Made by a program: the position numbers and the translations under genes
In this document: positions 59,358-64,000 of the stretch, in pieces
Position numbering within the stretch: the stretch's first letter is position 1
How the letters are laid out: the number at the start of each line of letters is the position of its first letter
The notes under the pieces: model-generated
Seen by the model: only the letters and a program-made list of their open reading frames with translations
Databases searched by the model: none
Told to the model about the DNA's origin: nothing
Origin: Candidatus Methylopumilus rimovensis
GTDB taxonomy: Bacteria > Pseudomonadota > Gammaproteobacteria > Burkholderiales > Methylophilaceae
DNA: 64,000 nucleotides
Direction: 5' to 3'
Assembly: GCF_006364615.1 (NCBI RefSeq)
Contig: NZ_CP040986.1
Location: forward strand, 744,001 to 808,000

Positions 59358-60583
59358 AGATTTTTTGTTGAGAATACAAGACAGGCGTTTGTACCGCCAA
59401 AACCGAAGCTATTTGAAATCGCCGTTTTCACTTCAATATTATCAATACGTTTTGTTACGATAGGTAGATCTTTAGCTAAAGGATCTAGCTCTTCAATATT
59501 CACTGATGGTGCAATAAATTTATTTTCCATCATGATCAAACTATAAATTGCTTCATTCACGCCAGCCGCGCCTAATGCGTGACCCGACAAAGATTTTGTA
59601 GAGGCAATATGCGGCATAGGGCCATATTTATTATCGGCAAAGACTGCACGAATGGCTTCAAGTTCTTTCACATCACCTACAGGGGTGCTTGTGCCATGTG
59701 TATTCATATAATCAACTTGATCAATACCTTGAAGAGCTAATTCCATACAACGTTGCGCCCCTTCACCACTCGGAGCCACCATATCATAGCCGTCTGAAGT
59801 TGCCCCATAACCTACGACTTCAGCATAAATTTTTGCATTGCGTGCTTTCGCGTGCTCATACTCCTCTAGAACAAGTATGCCGCCGCCGCCTGCAATCACG
59901 AATCCATCTCGATTCGCATCATAAGTGCGAGATGCTTTATCTGGCGTTGCATTATATTTAGAAGAAAGTGCACCCATTGCATCAAATAAAAAGCTCATGG
60001 TCCAATGCTCTTCTTCGGCACCCCCAGCAAATACGATATCCTGTTTACCGTATTGAATTTGCTCATAAGCATTACCAATGCAATGCGCACTGGTTGAACA
60101 TGCAGAGCTAATACTGTAATTAATCCCTTTGATCTGAGCCCCAGTTGCAAGACATGCAGCTACGCCACTCGACATGGTTTTAGTCACCATATAAGGGCCT
60201 ACTCGTCGAATGCCTTTTTCTCGAAGTGTGTCTGTGCCTTCCAACATACTTTCCGTGGATGTGCCTCCAGCGCCTACAATAAGGCCTGTTCTGATATTAG
60301 ATACAAGGGTTTCTGGAAGATTGGCGTCTTGAATAGCTTCTTGCATAGCAAGCCAAGCATAAGCATGGCCTTTGGCCATGAATCGAAGGAGTTTACGATC
60401 GATAAGTTCAGAAAAATCTAAATCAATAGATCCAGCAACATGAGATCTCAATCCATGAGCTTCATATTCAGGCTGAAATTTAATGCCTGAACGAGCTTGG
60501 TATAAGCTATCTTGAACTTCTTTTTTATTATTACCTAGGCTAGATACAATACCTAATCCGGTAACAACAACACGACGGGTCAT
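59354..60583 (-). CDS. fabB: Beta-ketoacyl-ACP synthase I
   Basis: Condensing enzyme that elongates acyl-ACP, including the unsaturated products of FabA. It has 409 residues. The Cys-His-His triad is the Cys of [14 protein letters not shown] (about residue 163), the His of [12 protein letters not shown] and the His of [30 protein letters not shown] and adjacency to fabA favour FabB over FabF. A strong Shine-Dalgarno (GGAGG) precedes the ATG. It lies 24 bases after fabA. Confidence 0.95.
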   Translation of the reverse strand: MTRRVVVTGLGIVSSLGNNKKEVQDSLYQARSGIKFQPEYEAHGLRSHVAGSIDLDFSELIDRKLLRFMAKGHAYAWLAMQEAIQDANLPETLVSNIRTGLIVGAGGTSTESMLEGTDTLREKGIRRVGPYMVTKTMSSGVAACLATGAQIKGINYSISSACSTSAHCIGNAYEQIQYGKQDIVFAGGAEEEHWTMSFLFDAMGALSSKYNATPDKASRTYDANRDGFVIAGGGGILVLEEYEHAKARNAKIYAEVVGYGATSDGYDMVAPSGEGAQRCMELALQGIDQVDYMNTHGTSTPVGDVKELEAIRAVFADNKYGPMPHIASTKSLSGHALGAAGVNEAIYSLIMMENKFIAPSVNIEELDPLAKDLPIVTKRIDNIEVKTAISNSFGFGGTNACLVFSTKNL

Positions 60584-60607
60584 GCGTCGCCTCCCATTAA
60601 ATAACGA

Positions 60608-61123
60608 TCAAAAATTATCAGTACGCGTAAACAATCCGACACGCAAATCTTTCGCATGGTAAATCTCTCGGCCATCAACTGACATTTTAGCATCAGCAAT
60701 GCCCATGATTAATTTACGCATAATTACTCTTTTTAAATCAATTACATAGGTAATTTTTTGCGCTGTAGGTAATACCTGACCTGTAAACTTAATTTCACCG
60801 CCGCCAAGTGCACGACCACGGCCTAAACCACCTTTCCATCCCAAATAGAAGCCAACCAATTGCCACATCGCATCAAGCCCTAAACAGCCTGGCATGACAG
60901 GGTCGCCTTCAAAGTGACAACCAAAAAACCAAAGATCTCTATTGACATCTAGTTCCGCAATAATCTGTCCATTATTGTATTCGCCGCCCTCGTCAGTAAT
61001 AGAAACGATGCGATCAAACATAAGCATGGGGGGTAATGGAAGCTGTGCGTTGCCTGGACCAAACATCTCTCCTCGGCCGCAAGACAAAAGCTCTTCTTTT
61101 GTATAGCTATTTTTTTTAGGCAT
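60608..61123 (-). CDS. fabA: Beta-hydroxydecanoyl-ACP dehydratase/isomerase
   Basis: Dehydrates 3-hydroxydecanoyl-ACP and isomerises the C10 double bond, the branch point of unsaturated fatty acid synthesis. It has 171 residues. It has a hot-dog fold with [16 protein letters not shown], catalytic His in [20 protein letters not shown] and the Asp of the same block. It is the first gene of fabA-fabB, which favours the FabA/FabB anaerobic route. Confidence 0.97.
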   Translation of the reverse strand: MPKKNSYTKEELLSCGRGEMFGPGNAQLPLPPMLMFDRIVSITDEGGEYNNGQIIAELDVNRDLWFFGCHFEGDPVMPGCLGLDAMWQLVGFYLGWKGGLGRGRALGGGEIKFTGQVLPTAQKITYVIDLKRVIMRKLIMGIADAKMSVDGREIYHAKDLRVGLFTRTDNF

Positions 61124-61284
61124 TGGGTTTTTAGGCTGCTGATAAAAAAGATTGTGAAAAAATATTTGTTTGATAACGCAAGTATTTTATCGTGTTTTTA
61201 TCTATTTACCCTTATAAATTATTACGCTACTATGAAAAACATAGTAAAACACTCAACTAACAATTTCATCTATTAGGATTCGAT
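61124..61284. promoter_or_regulatory. Divergent control region fabA / mxaR
   Basis: A 161-base AT-rich region between outward genes. It holds the perfect 7-base-arm inverted repeat at 61228-61246, described separately. A Shine-Dalgarno AGGA lies about 7 bases before the mxaR ATG. No small gene is seen. Confidence 0.45.
61228..61246. repeat. Perfect inverted repeat upstream of mxaR
   Basis: TACTATGAAAAACATAGTA has 7-base arms (TACTATG/CATAGTA) with a 5-A loop, ending 38 bases before the mxaR ATG. TACTAT at its left could double as a -10. It could be an operator for a regulator of methanol oxidation or a 5' leader hairpin. Confidence 0.45.
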
Positions 61285-62301
61285 ATGAGCGACCAAAATC
61301 TGGCTGACTGGAGAAAACTTGCAGTCAAACTTGAAGCAGAAATTAATAAAGTTATCGTAGGGCAAGAAAGTCCTATCAGGCTTATTACCACTTCAATTTT
61401 TGCACGAGGGCACGTTCTCCTTGAGGGTGATGTGGGAGTTGGAAAAACAACATTACTTAAGGCTTTTACGCGTGCTATTGGCGGTGGTTACCAACGTATC
61501 GAAGGTACGATTGACCTTATGCCAAACGATCTTATCTATCACACTTATCTCGGTGAAGATGGAAAGCCCCATGTAAGCCCAGGCCCTATTTTGATGTCAG
61601 GCAGTGATTTATCAATTTTCTTTTTCAATGAAATCAATCGTGCAAGACCGCAAGTGCATTCATTGCTTTTAAGAATCATGGCAGAAAAAACACTATCCGC
61701 ATTTAATAAAGAACATCACTTTCCTCATATGGTGGTATTTGCTGATCGAAACCAAGTAGAACGTGAAGAAACATTTGAAATTCCTTCAGCAGCGCGTGAT
61801 CGTTTTATGATGGAAATACCTATTCTTATCCCAAAAGCTGATCAGATGATGAAAGACTTAGTCTTTGAAACTAAATTCCATAACGCAGACAAACTGATTG
61901 AAGAAGTCAAACCTGATCTTATTAAATTTAATAAGCTCAATGAACTTTCAGAAACAATTCAAGAAAATATTAAAGCCAGTGATGCATTAAAAAATTATGC
62001 GTTACGTTTATGGAAGGCTACAAAAAATCCTGGCGATTATGGTATTAAATTATCTGATATTGATATGAATCGATTAATCGTATCAGGCGCTAGCCCGCGC
62101 GGTATGAGCATGATGATGAAAGCAGCGCGTGTGAATGCATGGCTTAATGATCGAACATCAGTGACCCCTGCAGATATTCACGCAGTTTTCCATGAAACTA
62201 TTGCCCATCGACTCGTATTTAACCCTGTCTATGAAATGAGAAGAACGATCATTGCACGTGATTTAACTAATGGCATTTTAAACGCCATCAACGCACCTTA
62301 A
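61285..62301 (+). CDS. mxaR: MoxR-family AAA ATPase MxaR
   Basis: AAA+ ATPase thought to work with MxaS in assembly of methanol dehydrogenase. It has 338 residues. Walker A is EGDVGVGKTTLLKA (about residues 48-61), and FFFNEINRARPQVHSLLLRI is the MoxR Walker B/sensor region. The C-terminal lid ends MRRTIIARDL. It is the first gene of mxaR-mxaS-mxaA, with 5-base gaps. MoxR ATPases typically pair with a von Willebrand A protein, as here. The mxa assignment rests mainly on the following MxaS and MxaA. Confidence 0.88.
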   Translation: MSDQNLADWRKLAVKLEAEINKVIVGQESPIRLITTSIFARGHVLLEGDVGVGKTTLLKAFTRAIGGGYQRIEGTIDLMPNDLIYHTYLGEDGKPHVSPGPILMSGSDLSIFFFNEINRARPQVHSLLLRIMAEKTLSAFNKEHHFPHMVVFADRNQVEREETFEIPSAARDRFMMEIPILIPKADQMMKDLVFETKFHNADKLIEEVKPDLIKFNKLNELSETIQENIKASDALKNYALRLWKATKNPGDYGIKLSDIDMNRLIVSGASPRGMSMMMKAARVNAWLNDRTSVTPADIHAVFHETIAHRLVFNPVYEMRRTIIARDLTNGILNAINAP

Positions 62302-62306
62302 ACCAA

Positions 62307-63167
62307 ATGGTTCAATCCACCCCATTATTTGATTACCACATCGGTTGGAAATCTAAAGGCAAGCATCCTGGTCGCCATAAAAGCAATCAGAGAGGAATGG
62401 GTATTGAATTTGCAGGACACACAACACTCCTTTCATACCCTGACCCAAGGCGAATTGATATTCGCCAATCGATTCGAGATCCTTTAGGTGAGATTCACGT
62501 CAAAATATTTAATCAACGTAGTGCGACACCCGTCATGATTGTCTGTGATTTATCTGCCAGTATGAATTTTGGTGGAAAAAATAAAAAAATTAATTTAGCT
62601 GCTGAAGTCGCGCAATCCATAGCTCACTCTGTCATAGATCGTCATGACGCTATCGGTCTCATTGGTTTTGATGACGAGATTAGAGAAGATTGGTTAGCAC
62701 CCTTATCATTTAGATCACAACATGCATTAACACTTATTCACGAACTTAAAAACTTTACATCTACAAATAAATCGAATCGCGCAATCAAAGACCTCTATCA
62801 GTATATGCCTCGTGAACGTTCACTTATTTTCTTTATTTCAGACTTTCACATGCCAGAAGTTGAGTTAGAAAATTGTTTATCTAATCTTATGAGGCACCAT
62901 GTGGTCCCTGTAGTTTTATGGGATAAGAAAGAATACATCAATCTTCCTAATTTTGGCATTGTCACAATTACCGATCCTGAAAGTGGTAAAAAAAATACAC
63001 TTTTTTTAAGAAAAGAACTGAAAGAAAAAATTGTGGATTCATTTGAAAAAAGACGTGCTGTCATTACAAAAGCATTTATGAATTTTGATATTCCACCTTT
63101 TTTTGTAGATGACCATTTTGATGCAACTAAAATGACCGAATACTTCAATCAATTCGTGGGCGCTTAA
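62307..63167 (+). CDS. mxaS: MxaS (DUF58/VWA-like partner of MxaR)
   Basis: Protein of 286 residues of the DUF58 type. A basic N-terminal half with HKSNQRGMGIEFAGHTTLLS and DPRRIDIRQSIRDPLGE is followed by a VWA-like fold. The MIDAS-type Asp-x-Ser-x-Ser is DLSASMNFGG at about residue 81. It is a predicted cytoplasmic or membrane-peripheral partner of the AAA ATPase. Its role in methanol dehydrogenase maturation is known for the mxa cluster of methylotrophs. The mechanism is not clear. Confidence 0.85.
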   Translation: MVQSTPLFDYHIGWKSKGKHPGRHKSNQRGMGIEFAGHTTLLSYPDPRRIDIRQSIRDPLGEIHVKIFNQRSATPVMIVCDLSASMNFGGKNKKINLAAEVAQSIAHSVIDRHDAIGLIGFDDEIREDWLAPLSFRSQHALTLIHELKNFTSTNKSNRAIKDLYQYMPRERSLIFFISDFHMPEVELENCLSNLMRHHVVPVVLWDKKEYINLPNFGIVTITDPESGKKNTLFLRKELKEKIVDSFEKRRAVITKAFMNFDIPPFFVDDHFDATKMTEYFNQFVGA

Positions 63168-63172
63168 TAATT

Positions 63173-64000
63173 ATGAAATATCTTATTTCTTTATGGATGC
63201 TTCTATTATCAGTTTCTAGTTTTGCACTGGATGTGCAAGAGTGGCCTGATATTCAAGAAGGTATCATATCCATCAAAATAAAAGAGCCGCTTCACCGAGT
63301 CGGATATACCGTAGGGGACAAATCAGAAAGACATGTAGAAGTTACAATTAAAAAACCTTATGTACTTATTAAAGAGTCTTTGCCTATTCCGGGTTACGAA
63401 AGAAAATATAAAGGCCAAGATTTAGGTATCGTATTGGATGCAATGAAACATGTATTAAAAGAAAATAAAACATCTTCTACATTAGTCATGGATCTTACGT
63501 ATCAAATTTTTACAAATAATGTAGTCGCAAAACCGGGATTCTTACCAGCTGAATATATCCGAGTCTTAAATCCTAATGACCCACAAAAGAAAGTCTTTAA
63601 ATATAGGATTCCTGAGTATCAAATTGCGATATCTCCTTTATCTATTTTTGGCGCTATAAAAATTGAACAAGATATGAGCCCATTAAGAGGCGTCATTTTA
63701 ATGGATGAGAAAAGTCCTATAAAAACACTTAAAATTTCGGGCATCATCGCACTTCTTTCTTTATTAGGTCTTATATATATTTATAGTCAATATGCATGGC
63801 TACCAAACGCTCGAGGTATATTTGCAAGAACCCATCGCTCATTCAATAAAATGAAGGCAACTCCCGCTTCTATTGAAAAAGCAATCACAGACATGCATCG
63901 TGCTTTTGATCTTGTTATTGAAAAAACTCTCTTTACAGATAATCTTCATGATCTTTATGCTAAGAATCCTTCATTTAAAAATATCGATACTGAACTGCGC
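63173..64000 (+). CDS. mxaA: MxaA, methanol dehydrogenase maturation protein (cut by window end)
   Basis: The frame opens at ATG 63173, 5 bases after mxaS, and is open to the window end (276 codons). A signal peptide (MKYLISLWMLLLSVSSFALD) leads to a periplasmic domain with EPLHRVGYTVGDKSERHVEV and LPIPGYERKYKGQDLGIVLD. One membrane segment follows at about residues 191-206 (ISGIIALLSLLGLIYIYSQY), then a cytoplasmic part with a MHRAFDLVIEKTLF block. This layout is that of MxaA, reported as needed for calcium insertion into methanol dehydrogenase. In a lanthanide (XoxF) methylotroph the same gene may serve XoxF. Confidence 0.82.
   Translation, partial: MKYLISLWMLLLSVSSFALDVQEWPDIQEGIISIKIKEPLHRVGYTVGDKSERHVEVTIKKPYVLIKESLPIPGYERKYKGQDLGIVLDAMKHVLKENKTSSTLVMDLTYQIFTNNVVAKPGFLPAEYIRVLNPNDPQKKVFKYRIPEYQIAISPLSIFGAIKIEQDMSPLRGVILMDEKSPIKTLKISGIIALLSLLGLIYIYSQYAWLPNARGIFARTHRSFNKMKATPASIEKAITDMHRAFDLVIEKTLFTDNLHDLYAKNPSFKNIDTELR

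Overview
The window is gene-dense, AT-rich bacterial core chromosome. Nearly every base lies in a recognisable housekeeping gene. I see no mobile element, CRISPR array, rRNA or tRNA. The gene families and order are typical of Betaproteobacteria: tyrA-aroA-cmk-rpsA-ihfB-lapB-pyrF, EF-P with its arginine-rhamnosylating partner EarP, the aat/bpt pair, alaA-hom-thrC, and dcd next to an Orn/Lys/Arg decarboxylase. The right end carries mxaR-mxaS-mxaA, the maturation genes of methanol dehydrogenase. The left edge holds the start of a MoxY/LapD-type sensor kinase. Together with zwf, gnd and pgl (the dissimilatory arm of RuMP methylotrophs), the low GC and the extreme compaction, this points to a streamlined methylotroph of the Methylophilaceae, of the freshwater Methylopumilus / marine OM43 kind. 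The taxonomic placement is inference from gene content, not from a database match.

Layout. 1-8580: sensor kinase start (minus), acs, then the envelope protein yhdP, a Nit1-type amidase and tldD. 8583-10773 (minus): greB-earP-efp. 10817-16056: an AddB-like nuclease and AddA-like helicase pair. 16053-20197: mfd and rpiA, divergent. 20194-26128 (minus): ftsK-lolA-rarA-serS, where LolA carries an extra C-terminal domain. 26246-27740: trxB and an Smr protein. 27737-31977 (minus): amt, ispD, ispF and an ABC exporter. 32217-34303: a DUF3301 protein, gluQ and hslO. 34293-35925 (minus): a TraB-like protein and an rRNA methyltransferase. 35963-44292: a long plus-strand run from aat to pyrF. 44293-50735: metG / mrp / pgl / gnd-zwf. 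50819-53635: dcd and the decarboxylase. 53628-58882 (minus): alaA-hom-thrC-thyA-folA. 58989-61123: a Mth938-like protein and fabA-fabB. 61285-64000: mxaR-mxaS-mxaA, cut by the window end.

The genes serve amino-acid (Tyr, Thr, Met, Ala), nucleotide (dUMP/dTMP, UMP, CMP), isoprenoid and fatty-acid synthesis, tRNA charging, translation, DNA repair and one-carbon oxidation. All nine convergent gene junctions have either overlapping stop codons or a gap of at most 2 bp. Only two clear intrinsic terminators are visible, both inside same-strand runs. No stretch of more than about 240 bases lacks a gene. I found no wholly new system. The best leads are the LolA fusion, the NtrC-like tandem boxes upstream of amt, an AddAB-like complex with only one visible nuclease, the mxaRSA operon with no adjacent dehydrogenase genes, and the loss of lapA beside lapB.
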